Assembly: GCA_026710435.1 (NCBI GenBank)
Contig: JAPOQZ010000015.1
Location: 1-36,635, forward strand
Reading direction: 5' to 3'
Length of the DNA: 36,635 nt
Source: a bacterium
Lineage (GTDB): Bacteria; Actinomycetota; Acidimicrobiia; Spongiisociales; Spongiisociaceae
Part shown: positions 1 to 7,835 of the stretch, piece after piece
Position numbering within the stretch: position 1 is the first letter of the stretch
Layout of the letters: every line of letters begins with the position of its first letter
The notes under the pieces: generated by a model
Database searches by the model: none
Seen by the model: only the letters and a program-made list of their open reading frames with translations
What the model was told of the DNA's origin: nothing
Program-made: the position numbers and the translations under genes

Positions 1-741
1 GCGAATGAGTTCACATCCCGCGCGCATATCGGCAAGCTTGTGTTGGATCGCCTGGAAACCGGCCAGCGGCCGCCCGAACTGGGATCGTTGCCGGGCATAG
101 TCCACCGACACCTCCATGACTCGGTCCGCGATTCCGGAGAGTTCGGCAATGACGAGGACCCGAGCGCGATCCACTATTCGAGCATGGTCGGCTCTGGCCA
201 GAACAGTTGCAGCGTCGGGATCGAACCTGAGCCGGCCGCGGCCCTGCCCGGGGTCTACTCCGGGCACCGGTTCGACAACACTGTCCGAACGGCCGAGGTC
301 GACTACTCGTGACGCGCTCTCTCCCACCACCAGCGCATCCCTCGCTCCGTTTTCGATCCAGACCTCCACCGGCCCGCCATCAGCGGGAGGGGCGCCGATT
401 GCAGGGAATCCACATCCCCAACGAGCGCTGGTTGACCATGCACCGGGGAGTCCGCCCATCACCAGTGGGCCCACGAGGGTCATCTTGAGGCGTGAAAGGG
501 TCGGCATCAAACGGCGACCACCCACCCAGCCCACCACACAGAGTTGGTCGAGGTCGAGTCCCAGGCCTCCCATCTCCTCGGGAACGGCTAGCTCGGCGAG
601 GCCGATCTCGTCCAACGCCGTGAGCAGGGTCGAGTCAGGAGTCTCTGAAGCAGCCGAATGGAGCAGTCGATCGATCGAGGCGAGATCAGCGAGTAGGTGA
701 TCGAGGGTGGACGCGACTTCTAGAGCCATGGAGCCATCCAT
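1..741 (-). CDS. Acyl-CoA dehydrogenase, partial (C-terminus beyond the left edge)
   Basis: The minus-strand frame is open from the ATG at 741 to base 1, giving 247 residues; the C-terminal part lies outside the window. It shows the N-terminal acyl-CoA dehydrogenase fold (PEEMGGLGLDLDQL near residue 50) and, near the edge, the family motif YARQRSQFGRPL followed by FQAIQHKLADM, whose Arg normally contacts FAD of the partner subunit. The start overlaps the stop of the upstream dehydrogenase (741..1898) as TGATG, so the two are translationally coupled. At the helix position where isovaleryl-CoA dehydrogenase-type enzymes carry the catalytic Glu, this protein appears to have Ala (DRARVLVIAE). It may therefore be the non-catalytic half of a heteromeric enzyme, though the other possible Glu position is off-window. 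Family assignment is secure; the substrate is unknown. Confidence 0.9.
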   Translation of the reverse strand, partial: MDGSMALEVASTLDHLLADLASIDRLLHSAASETPDSTLLTALDEIGLAELAVPEEMGGLGLDLDQLCVVGWVGGRRLMPTLSRLKMTLVGPLVMGGLPGAWSTSARWGCGFPAIGAPPADGGPVEVWIENGARDALVVGESASRVVDLGRSDSVVEPVPGVDPGQGRGRLRFDPDAATVLARADHARIVDRARVLVIAELSGIADRVMEVSVDYARQRSQFGRPLAGFQAIQHKLADMRAGCELIR

Positions 742-1898
742 CAGAGGCCCAGCAACTGGCGGGCGATCACATTGCGTTGGATCTCCGATGTACCGGAGTA
801 GATGCTGACCGACCGAGATTCCAGGAGGTCGTGGATCCACCCGTCGTCGAGGCCCTCGTCGGACAGATGATCGAATGCTTTGGAGAAGATGTCCTGGTAT
901 ACGTCGGCCAGGAACAGCTTGTCCACGGAACTCGAACCCGGAGCCAGCGTTCCGTTCTCCTGATGACCCAGGGTCCTCAACACCTGCGCTTCGAGTAGGT
1001 CGAGCTTCGATTCCAGGACCCCCAGCGCCGCGATGGCGTCTTCGATCTTGCCGAGCGCATCGAGGCGGTCGACGAGATCGACAAGCCGGCGTCGCAGACC
1101 GGTGGTCCGTTCCAGTACGAACAGACCGCGCTCGTAGGCCATCGCCTCCATGGCCACGTCCCAGCCATTGCCTAGCCCGCCGAGGACGTTCTCCAGAGGC
1201 ACTTCGACCCCGTCGAAGAAGACCTCGCTGAAGTGGGGCTCACCGAGCATCTGCAACAGGGGCCGAACCGTCACACCCGGCGATCCCATGTCGACGATGA
1301 GGACAGACAAACCGGAGTGCCTCACCCCTTCGGGGTCGGTCCGCACGAGCATGGCATTCCACTTCGACAGTTCCGCGCGACTGGTCCAGACCTTCTGGCC
1401 GTCGACCACGAGAACGTCGCCGGAGACCTGCGCCCTCGTGCGGACTGCGGCGAGGTCCGAACCGGCGTCTGGTTCGGAGAAACCCTGGCACCAGATCTCG
1501 CCGGCGTCGAGCATGCCGGGGAGAAATCGAGCCTTCTGCTCCTGAGTACCGCGGCTGAGAATCGTGGGCCCCCAGGTATAGAGAGCAAGGCGGTTGATGA
1601 GTTGAGGCATGCTGGTTGTGGCGAGTTCCTGGCACAGCACGGCCTCCGCTGATAGACCCATCCCTCCGCCACCGAATTCGGTTGGCCATGAGAGTCCGAT
1701 GAAGCCTGCCCGGTGCAGTTGGCGCTGCCACTCGATGAGTGCCGCCATGCGGGCTTCGTATTCCAAAGGCTGTGGGCCGGGGTCGTTCTTCTCGAACCAC
1801 TGCCGAAGGCCCAGCCTGAGATCGTCTGACTCACTCCCGACTCTCAATGTCGGTGGCACGACGATGCCAGGGACGATACGGCTGAACGGGGCTTGCAT
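741..1898 (-). CDS. Acyl-CoA dehydrogenase
   Basis: This 385-residue flavoprotein should oxidise an acyl-CoA to the 2-enoyl-CoA, passing electrons to electron-transfer flavoprotein. Family signatures are SEPDAGSDLAAVRTRAQ (about 141-157), the middle beta domain with VDGQKVWTS, and the C-terminal SIYSGTSEIQRN. The medium-chain-type catalytic Glu (YEGT) is Ser here (YSGT), but Glu256 in AMAYERG sits where isovaleryl-CoA-type enzymes carry theirs. The usual YxxxRxQFG motif is missing from the C-terminal helices; the adjacent partial dehydrogenase has it. That complementarity resembles the actinobacterial alpha2beta2 dehydrogenases such as FadE28-FadE29. The ATG at 1898 lies 8 bases after a TATTAT box with no evident Shine-Dalgarno sequence, suggesting a leaderless transcript. 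It diverges from the dehydrogenase at 1979. Confidence 0.92.
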   Translation of the reverse strand: MQAPFSRIVPGIVVPPTLRVGSESDDLRLGLRQWFEKNDPGPQPLEYEARMAALIEWQRQLHRAGFIGLSWPTEFGGGGMGLSAEAVLCQELATTSMPQLINRLALYTWGPTILSRGTQEQKARFLPGMLDAGEIWCQGFSEPDAGSDLAAVRTRAQVSGDVLVVDGQKVWTSRAELSKWNAMLVRTDPEGVRHSGLSVLIVDMGSPGVTVRPLLQMLGEPHFSEVFFDGVEVPLENVLGGLGNGWDVAMEAMAYERGLFVLERTTGLRRRLVDLVDRLDALGKIEDAIAALGVLESKLDLLEAQVLRTLGHQENGTLAPGSSSVDKLFLADVYQDIFSKAFDHLSDEGLDDGWIHDLLESRSVSIYSGTSEIQRNVIARQLLGL

Positions 1899-1906
1899 TA
1901 CCCCGA

Positions 1907-1912
1907 ATAATA
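1907..1912 (-). promoter_or_regulatory. -10 box of a probable leaderless promoter for the acyl-CoA dehydrogenase
   Basis: Read on the minus strand the hexamer is TATTAT, five of six matches to consensus, ending 8 bases before the ATG at 1898. No convincing -35 element or Shine-Dalgarno sequence is seen. The surrounding AT-rich stretch (about 1907-1927) is imperfectly dyad-symmetric and could also hold an operator. Confidence 0.4.
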
Positions 1913-1978
1913 TCCCACATGTTATAACCAGCCTTCCGCCACCGGCAGTGGCGACGAAACAGGAAAGGTCGACTCGTC

Positions 1979-2680
1979 ATGAGGAGCAATGTTCGCCGCG
2001 CGCTCGTCACCGGGGCCGCGCGAGGCGTCGGACACGCAACCTCCCTGTCACTGGCTGACCGAGGCTACGAGGTTGTGGGCGTCGACATCCGCGGACAGCG
2101 TTCGAACGGAGCTACGGCCACGATCAGCGCCGACCTGAGCGATCCGTCGGACTGCGACCGGGTGATCGCTGAGGCCGGGAGGATCGACATCCTCGTGACT
2201 GCTCACGGCTTGCTCGAGCCGCGGTCGATCGAGGACACAACTGTGAAAGACTTCGATCGAGCAGTGAGTGTGAACCTTCGTTCTGTGTTCCTTCTGTGTC
2301 AAGGGACCGCACCATCGATGGCCGCGGAGGGATGGGGCCGCATCGTCAACTTCTCCAGCGTCGTCGCCCGGACGGGGGGGTTGTCGTCCGCGCCCTACGC
2401 CGCCGCGAAGGCCGGCGTTATCGCTCTCACGAAGTCATTCGCTACGGCGTACTCGAACAGGGGCGTCACCTGCAATGCCGTGGCGCCCGCGGCCATCGAC
2501 ACCGAGCTCAACGCATTCCTCGACGAAGCGGGGCGGCAGAGGATCATCGATCAGCTGCCGGTCGGTCGGTTCTCGATACCCGAGGAATTTGCGGCGCTCG
2601 TCGTGTATCTCGTCGGAGACGACGCCGGATACATCACCGGTGCAACCATCGATATGAACGGCGGATGGGTGATGACGTGA
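1979..2680 (+). CDS. Short-chain dehydrogenase/reductase (SDR)
   Basis: This is a classical SDR of 233 residues, an NAD(P)-dependent oxidoreductase acting on a hydroxyl or keto group. The cofactor motif TGAARGVG is at 11-18, the structural Asn at 99 (SVNL), the catalytic Ser at about 127 (NFSS), and the YAAAK motif gives Tyr140 and Lys144. The C-terminus GATIDMNGGW is typical of FabG-like and 3-hydroxyacyl dehydrogenases. A GGAAAGG Shine-Dalgarno lies upstream of the ATG at 1979. It is the first gene of the plus-strand cluster, diverges from the acyl-CoA dehydrogenases, and precedes an amidohydrolase and a B12 mutase. An inferred role is oxidation of the hydroxyacyl-CoA made in this pathway; the substrate cannot be read from sequence. 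Confidence 0.9.
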   Translation: MRSNVRRALVTGAARGVGHATSLSLADRGYEVVGVDIRGQRSNGATATISADLSDPSDCDRVIAEAGRIDILVTAHGLLEPRSIEDTTVKDFDRAVSVNLRSVFLLCQGTAPSMAAEGWGRIVNFSSVVARTGGLSSAPYAAAKAGVIALTKSFATAYSNRGVTCNAVAPAAIDTELNAFLDEAGRQRIIDQLPVGRFSIPEEFAALVVYLVGDDAGYITGATIDMNGGWVMT

Positions 2681-2752
2681 TGCAGGTTCGGAGGACTCCC
2701 GTGATGCGACAGCACCTGCGACATAGCGGGATCGTCCACGTCCGCCGGTACC

Positions 2753-3874
2753 ATGCGTGAGATGGAGAAACACTCGACGGCAGCCGAACGAGGGGAGCAA
2801 CTTGCCCGCCACCTCCATGCCAACCCCGAGACGGGGCTCGCCGAGGTCGATGCTTCGGAACGCTGCGTACGCCTCCTGAGTGACAGTGGATTCGGCGTCC
2901 AACGCGGTATAGCTTCGCTCGACACCTCCTTCGTCGCTGAAAAAACGCTCGGTGGGGACGGTCCGACGGTCGGGCTCGTGGTCGAATACGACGCGCTCCC
3001 CGAAGTCGGACACGGTTGTGGACACAACCTGATCTGCGGCGGAGTCATGGAAGCAGCGCTGGCACTGGCCGATCGTTCTGGTCTGCGGGGCACTCTCAGA
3101 GTGATCGGCACTCCCGCCGAGGAGCTCTTCGCGGGCAAGGCACCCATGCTCGAGGCAGGCGCCTTCGACGGCGTCGACGCTGCATTCACCTATCACCCGT
3201 CTGACGTGGTCGCCGTGTTCGGGACGCTGAACGGCGCTGCTCTGTTCGAATTGGCCTTTCGAGGACAAGCGTCACACGCGGCCAGCCGACCCTGGGACGG
3301 CCGGAGCGCTCTCGATGGAGCGACTCTCGCGGCACATGCTCTCGCTATGGAACGCCAGTATCAACGTGACGGCTGCCGGATCCACGCAAAAGTGGAGTCT
3401 GTGTCCGGAAGCCACAACATCCTGCCGGATATGACGACCCTCAGGGTGAACGTTCGGGCTCCGGAAGACGATCTCCTCCAACATCTCGTCGAGAGCGTGC
3501 AGCGAATTGCCGAGGGATCGGCCCACGCCACAGCGACCGCGGTCAGCGTGAGCCTCCTGAGCAAAGCGCGTCCCTATCTCATGCATGAGGGGCTCGCTCG
3601 ACTCGCCTGGGATGTTCTGGGTATCCCTACCGGCACTACCTACGACATCACAGGCTCCAGTGATCTTGGTGACGTCAGCCAGGCGGTTCCGACGGTGTGC
3701 GTGACCGAAGTCGGTTGGTCACCCGTGACATGGCACTCGCGCGAACTGCACGCCGCCGCCGGTTCAGAAGGCGCGGTCGCGTCGATGCATCGGGCCGCAG
3801 GTGTCTTGACGAGGATGGTCGAGCGGTTCGTGGCGTCTCCGCACAAGTGGCTGACGGACCCCACGCCCGGTTGA
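2753..3874 (+). CDS. M20-family metallo-amidohydrolase (AbgB/IAA-amino acid hydrolase type)
   Basis: This 373-residue zinc or manganese hydrolase is of the M20D group, which cleaves amide bonds of N-acyl amino acids and related compounds. Family features are HLHANPE at 20-26, EYDALPEVGHGCGHN with metal or catalytic residues Cys89 and His91, the Glu pair E123-E124 (GTPAEE), His148 (YHPS), and a C-terminal His in TWHSRELH. The dimerisation (lid) domain lies around 160-270. The usual HACGHD motif is HGCGHN here, closer to the AbgB branch. The start is the ATG at 2753, with an in-frame ATG at 2762 as alternative; no strong Shine-Dalgarno is visible. It sits 72 bases after the SDR and 27 bases before the mutase, so it may release the acid that the downstream ligase activates. 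That link is inference. Confidence 0.88.
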   Translation: MREMEKHSTAAERGEQLARHLHANPETGLAEVDASERCVRLLSDSGFGVQRGIASLDTSFVAEKTLGGDGPTVGLVVEYDALPEVGHGCGHNLICGGVMEAALALADRSGLRGTLRVIGTPAEELFAGKAPMLEAGAFDGVDAAFTYHPSDVVAVFGTLNGAALFELAFRGQASHAASRPWDGRSALDGATLAAHALAMERQYQRDGCRIHAKVESVSGSHNILPDMTTLRVNVRAPEDDLLQHLVESVQRIAEGSAHATATAVSVSLLSKARPYLMHEGLARLAWDVLGIPTGTTYDITGSSDLGDVSQAVPTVCVTEVGWSPVTWHSRELHAAAGSEGAVASMHRAAGVLTRMVERFVASPHKWLTDPTPG

Positions 3875-3901
3875 TGTTGCCGGGAGACCAACGAGGAACG
3901 C

Positions 3902-5554
3902 GTGCCTGTGGATAGTCAACACGAGAACGAGCGAGATCGGACGTGGGTATCGGCGTCCGGGGTCGAGCTGGAACCGGTCTACCGCCCGCATCATGTTGCT
4001 GATGGGCAGCGTCTCGCTGCCGGGTCGCTGCCTGGATCAGCTCCCTTTCTGCGTGGCGCGTACCCCGAAATGTACCGCGCCAAGGACTGGCGGATCTTCC
4101 AGCTGAGTGGATACGGCGACCCCTCCGACATGAACAAGCGAATCCGCTTCCTGTTGGATGCCGGGGAGACAGGCGTGATCGTCAAGCACGATCGGATGAC
4201 GGACGACCACCTCTATGACGTCGACCATCCGGACATCGTCGAGCGTCGAGAAGACGTCGGCTTGTCGGGCACGGTCACGGTCGGGCTCAGGGACTACGAG
4301 ACCATCATGGATGGAATCCCGCTCGAGTCAATCTACGTCAAGCCGGGCGGAGGGGTTCCTCAGAGCGCCCCGTACACACTGGCGTGCTACTGGTCCACAG
4401 CCGGCCGTCGTGGGATCCCGCTCGAGAAGTTGAGTGGCACCGGCCAGAGCGACTTCTTCCTCACGTACATCGGATGCCCACCCAAGGAACAGATCCCTCC
4501 ATCTGCTGCGATGCGGCTCAACCTGGACATCATCGATTGGTGCATGGAACGGATGCCTCGTTGGGTGCCGGTCTCGATTGCCGGATACAACGGGGCGGAC
4601 TCGGGGCTCAACGCCTGGCAAGAGCTCGGGGCCGTCTTCGCCAATGCAATCGAGTACCTCGAGGCGGTGTCTGATCGGGTGGACGGCAACTACGACAACT
4701 TTGCTCGGATGATCGGCGGCGTGAACTTCCGCACCTCCATGGATCTCTTCGAGGATGCAGCGAAGCTGAGAACGGCGCGGAAGATGTGGCACGACCTGCT
4801 GACCGACCGGTACGGCGTCACGGACGAACGGGCTCTTCGCCTCCGCATCCACGTCGTGACGGCCGGCAGCAACATGGCCTACCAGGAACCACTCAACAAC
4901 ATCGTGAGAGGGACGGTGATGGCTTTGGCAGCCGCGCTGGGCGGCACCCAATCGCTGGGGGTCTCGGGCTATGACGAGGCCATGTCCATCCCCTCTGACC
5001 ACGCGCACTTGATGTCGATACGGATCCAGCAGATCCTCCAGGAGGAGACGAACATCAACGCGGTAGCCGATCCACTCGGGGGGTCCTTCTACATCGAGCA
5101 CCTCAGCCAAGAACTCGAAAGGCGGGCGCTCGCGTTCATGAGCGAGATCGAGAAGGAGGGGGGGTTTCTCTCAGTGATCGATAGTGGCTGGCTCCTAGAC
5201 CGGGCTGCTCGCGGTCAGGTCGAGGAGATGGCAGCAATCGAGAACGGCGGCAAGCGAATCGTCGGCACCAACATACATCGTGCACGTGAAGAACTGATGC
5301 CAGTAGATGGTTTCGAAGGTCGCTCGGGGGAGGACACCTGGGAGAGGGCCATGCAACGCCTTGCCTCGTTGCGACGGGAGCGACACGGACGAGAAGCGAC
5401 CCGGAGGCTCCGGGATCTCGAAGCGGCGTGCCGGACAACCGAGAACGTCATCCCCAGGGTCATGCAGGCAGTGCAAGCCGACGCAACCATCGGAGAGATA
5501 GGGGACGTATTCCGGAGCGCCTTCGGTGTCTGGGAAGTCCCGATGCGGTTCTGA
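3902..5554 (+). CDS. B12-dependent acyl-CoA mutase, large subunit (divergent methylmalonyl-CoA mutase family)
   Basis: This 550-residue substrate-binding TIM-barrel subunit belongs to the methylmalonyl-CoA mutase family and lacks its own cobalamin domain, which is encoded by the next gene. Recognisable landmarks are RIFQLSGYGDPSDMNKR (64-80), YDVDHP (105-110), SIAGYN (225-230), AAKLRTARKMW, GGTQSLGVSGYDEA and DPLGGSFYIE; the C-terminus resembles HcmA of 2-hydroxyisobutyryl-CoA mutase. Several active-site positions differ from characterised mutases. The conserved SGYH is AGYN (Asn230), the QSLHTN loop is QSLGVS, and the segment carrying Arg207 in methylmalonyl-CoA mutase or Gln in isobutyryl- and hydroxyisobutyryl-CoA mutases reads LTYIGCPPKEQIPP. 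Methylmalonyl-CoA is therefore an unlikely substrate. The start is a GTG with GAGGAA upstream. No MeaB/MeaH-type GTPase chaperone is in the window. Confidence 0.88.
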   Translation: MPVDSQHENERDRTWVSASGVELEPVYRPHHVADGQRLAAGSLPGSAPFLRGAYPEMYRAKDWRIFQLSGYGDPSDMNKRIRFLLDAGETGVIVKHDRMTDDHLYDVDHPDIVERREDVGLSGTVTVGLRDYETIMDGIPLESIYVKPGGGVPQSAPYTLACYWSTAGRRGIPLEKLSGTGQSDFFLTYIGCPPKEQIPPSAAMRLNLDIIDWCMERMPRWVPVSIAGYNGADSGLNAWQELGAVFANAIEYLEAVSDRVDGNYDNFARMIGGVNFRTSMDLFEDAAKLRTARKMWHDLLTDRYGVTDERALRLRIHVVTAGSNMAYQEPLNNIVRGTVMALAAALGGTQSLGVSGYDEAMSIPSDHAHLMSIRIQQILQEETNINAVADPLGGSFYIEHLSQELERRALAFMSEIEKEGGFLSVIDSGWLLDRAARGQVEEMAAIENGGKRIVGTNIHRAREELMPVDGFEGRSGEDTWERAMQRLASLRRERHGREATRRLRDLEAACRTTENVIPRVMQAVQADATIGEIGDVFRSAFGVWEVPMRF

Positions 5555-5559
5555 GCGGT

Positions 5560-5946
5560 ATGACGCACGCCAGGATCCTGATCGCAAAGACGAGCCTCGA
5601 TGGGCATTGGCGAGGAGTCATGGTCGTTGCCCGAGCACTAAGGGACGCCGGATTCGATGTGGTGCTCGGGGGAATGCTTCGAGCCGGCGATATCGCTCGG
5701 ATGGCCGGTGACGAAGACGTACAGATCATCGGTCTCAACGTGGGGGGAAGGATCGAGGTCGTGCATCGAATACTGGACACGCTGGACGAAGAGGGACTCG
5801 GGGACATCCCGGTCTTGGTGGGAGGAACCATCCCGCCACAAGCGATCGACGATCTCGCCTCCCGCGGTGTCTCGGTTCATCCCCCTGGAAGCCCGCTGAC
5901 GGAGATCGTTGACGCAGCGAACCGGCTCCTCGGCAGGGTCGGGTGA
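5560..5946 (+). CDS. B12-binding small subunit of the acyl-CoA mutase
   Basis: This 128-residue free-standing cobalamin-binding domain is the partner of the preceding large subunit. It carries the base-off/His-on motif DGHWRG (Asp14, His16, Gly19), in which His16 coordinates cobalt, and the later GG pair in VLVGGT. The usual S-x-L segment that contacts the cofactor tail reads LNVGG, an unusual variant. The ATG at 5560 lies five bases after the stop of the large subunit. A longer in-frame reading starting inside the large-subunit gene is rejected because only the sequence from 5560 matches the fold. The stop overlaps the GTG start of the ligase gene. The large/small/ligase order resembles 2-hydroxyisobutyryl-CoA mutase loci. 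Confidence 0.9.
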   Translation: MTHARILIAKTSLDGHWRGVMVVARALRDAGFDVVLGGMLRAGDIARMAGDEDVQIIGLNVGGRIEVVHRILDTLDEEGLGDIPVLVGGTIPPQAIDDLASRGVSVHPPGSPLTEIVDAANRLLGRVG

Positions 5947-7529
5947 CAGTCCGGATGGCGGACGGGCTGCCTTCCGGCTACTTCACCAGTCGTCTGAGAC
6001 GCGCGACGCTCGGTGACGTCTTGGAACGCAGGGCTCTTCGCGACAGCGACTCGCCGGCCGTCGTCGTTCACACAGGTGATCAGGGGCGCCTCGGCCTCAC
6101 CTACGGGCAGTTGGACGGTCTTGCCAATCGGATGGGCCGAGCAATCCGGCGGCAGGGCGTCGGGAATCGAGACGCCGTGGCGATGATGGCCGGCAACGGA
6201 CTCGACCACATCGTGACCTACTACGCCGCTCTCAAGATCGGCGCTGTCTTCACAACTCTCAACCCGAATCTGACCGAGGTCGAGACGACGCGACAACTCT
6301 CAAGCGCTCGACCGCGCTTGATTGTCGCCGAAGAACGATTGACAAGAAGGCTCACCGGCTCTGTCGAGTCGATCATCCCTACGAGGACGGCGAGTGACAG
6401 CGTGATTCCGGGGAGCGAACTGGCGGTCATGCTGCAGGAAGAGGAGCCCCTCCCGGACGACTGGCGTGTCAGCGAGCACGATCTCGCAATGATCATCTAC
6501 ACATCAGGAACGGAGAGCGAGCCAAAGGGCGTTCGCATACCCCATCGCAACTTCTTGATCGCAACATCTCCCGCGTGGACAGGAGAACGGTATGTCGAGC
6601 ATGATGATCGGTTCTTGCTTCTGGCCCCGATGCACACGATGGCCGGTGTTGGCACTGTTACCAACCTGATTTCGGTGGGAGCCACTGTCGTGCTCGCCAG
6701 GAACACGAAGCCGGCGCACTCCCTTGAACTGATTGAGTCAGAGCGGATCACCAACATGTCGCAGACGCCGACCTTCTATGTTCGGCTGACCGAACACAAA
6801 GACTTCGCGCGAGCGGACATTTCATCCCTCCGGCAAGCCCACACCTATGGCGGTGCAATCCCTCTTCACGTCACCGACGCGATGTCATCCCGTGTCTCGA
6901 GACTGAGTTGGGCAACGTACTGGGGGCAAACAGAGTTGAGCCAACTCGGCGCGATCGGCTACTACCGCAGCCCAGCCGAGATTCCCGGGCATGATCAGCG
7001 GTGGATCGGTCGCGCTGTGCCACAAGTAGAGGTCCGGGTGGTTGACGAAACTGATCGACCGACCGAGATCGGCGAGTTGATTTGCCGGTCCCCGGCCGTC
7101 ATGGAGGGCTACCACGGCCGACCTGACCTGACTGCTGCGGTCACGAGAGGCGGTTGGTTGCGAACTGGCGACATCGTCCGAATCGACCAACGCATGAACC
7201 TCTTTTTCCATGACCGCAAGAAGGATGTCATCAAGTCCGGCGGATTGAATGTCTCTTCGCTGGAGGTCGAGGGCGTTCTCTTGAGGATGCCGGGCGTCCG
7301 GGAAGTGGCAGTGGTTGGCACTCCCGACCCTGTGTGGTCGGAAGCTGTCACCGCCTTCATCGTGCGGGAGGACGGCAAACTCACGGATGAGAGCGAGCTA
7401 ATGGCCTCCGCGCGACGGGAACTCGCGGCATACAAACTGCCGAAGCGCATTCACTACCTGCCGGCGCTTCCAAGGGATACGCAGGGCAAGGTACTGAAGA
7501 GGCAGCTACGCGAGCTGGTAGTGGATTAG
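5943..7529 (+). CDS. AMP-forming acyl-CoA synthetase
   Basis: This 528-residue ANL-superfamily ligase activates a carboxylic acid as acyl-AMP and then acyl-CoA. The P-loop-like motif YTSGTESEPKG is at 186-196, the TGD adenylate motif appears in WLRTGDIVRID, the hinge region in DRKKDVIKSGGLNVSS, and the C-terminal catalytic Lys at about 516 in TQGKVLKRQL. The GTG at 5943 overlaps the stop of the B12 subunit by four bases; an ATG at 5955 is an alternative start. Tight coupling to the mutase subunits implies that the acid it activates feeds the mutase, as 2-hydroxyisobutyrate-CoA ligase does beside HcmA and HcmB. The actual acid is unknown. Confidence 0.92.
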   Translation: MTVRMADGLPSGYFTSRLRRATLGDVLERRALRDSDSPAVVVHTGDQGRLGLTYGQLDGLANRMGRAIRRQGVGNRDAVAMMAGNGLDHIVTYYAALKIGAVFTTLNPNLTEVETTRQLSSARPRLIVAEERLTRRLTGSVESIIPTRTASDSVIPGSELAVMLQEEEPLPDDWRVSEHDLAMIIYTSGTESEPKGVRIPHRNFLIATSPAWTGERYVEHDDRFLLLAPMHTMAGVGTVTNLISVGATVVLARNTKPAHSLELIESERITNMSQTPTFYVRLTEHKDFARADISSLRQAHTYGGAIPLHVTDAMSSRVSRLSWATYWGQTELSQLGAIGYYRSPAEIPGHDQRWIGRAVPQVEVRVVDETDRPTEIGELICRSPAVMEGYHGRPDLTAAVTRGGWLRTGDIVRIDQRMNLFFHDRKKDVIKSGGLNVSSLEVEGVLLRMPGVREVAVVGTPDPVWSEAVTAFIVREDGKLTDESELMASARRELAAYKLPKRIHYLPALPRDTQGKVLKRQLRELVVD

Positions 7530-7835
7530 CCCCGATTTTCCATGCGGGGGTTGGACTGGGCGAACAGAGGTGCGGGTTATGAGCTTCTGACCAGGCACTA
7601 CGGGTGTTTCGACAGTCTCGTCTCGGCCCGGCGGGACCTTCACCCGTCGGGTGTAACCCGTCCGGTCTTGATCATGTGGTTGATTGGGCATGCTGCCGCG
7701 GGTGTGTCCGGAAACATGAAGAATCAGGGCTAGAGACGTGTAACCATCCACCTCTCCATGAACACAGCCACGACGAGCCGGGGTCAAGGTCGACATCTGT
7801 CGAATCGCTACGCCGGACGTCCTACCGGCAGCGGC
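7530..7835. other. Gene-free stretch between convergent genes
   Basis: About 300 bases separate the ligase (plus) from the oxidoreductase (minus), and no supported gene is seen. A small dyad CCCCG/CGGGG (7530-7534 and 7545-7549) directly follows the ligase stop and may help terminate it. CACCCGTCGGGTG at 7641-7653 is a short inverted repeat around a single base. Neither has a U-run. The rest shows no feature I can support. Confidence 0.4.

Noticed and set aside
116-700. Open frame of 194 codons on the plus strand at the left end
   Set aside because: The minus strand here encodes an acyl-CoA dehydrogenase with clear family motifs, open to the window edge; the plus-strand product is a low-complexity Ser/Pro/Arg shadow.
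4328-5110. Long open frame of 260 codons on the strand opposite the mutase large subunit
   Set aside because: It is a by-product of GC-rich codon bias; the plus-strand frame encodes an unmistakable mutase and the antisense product matches no family I know. The same applies to other long antisense frames, for example opposite the amidohydrolase (2435-3268) and leuA (23168-24226).
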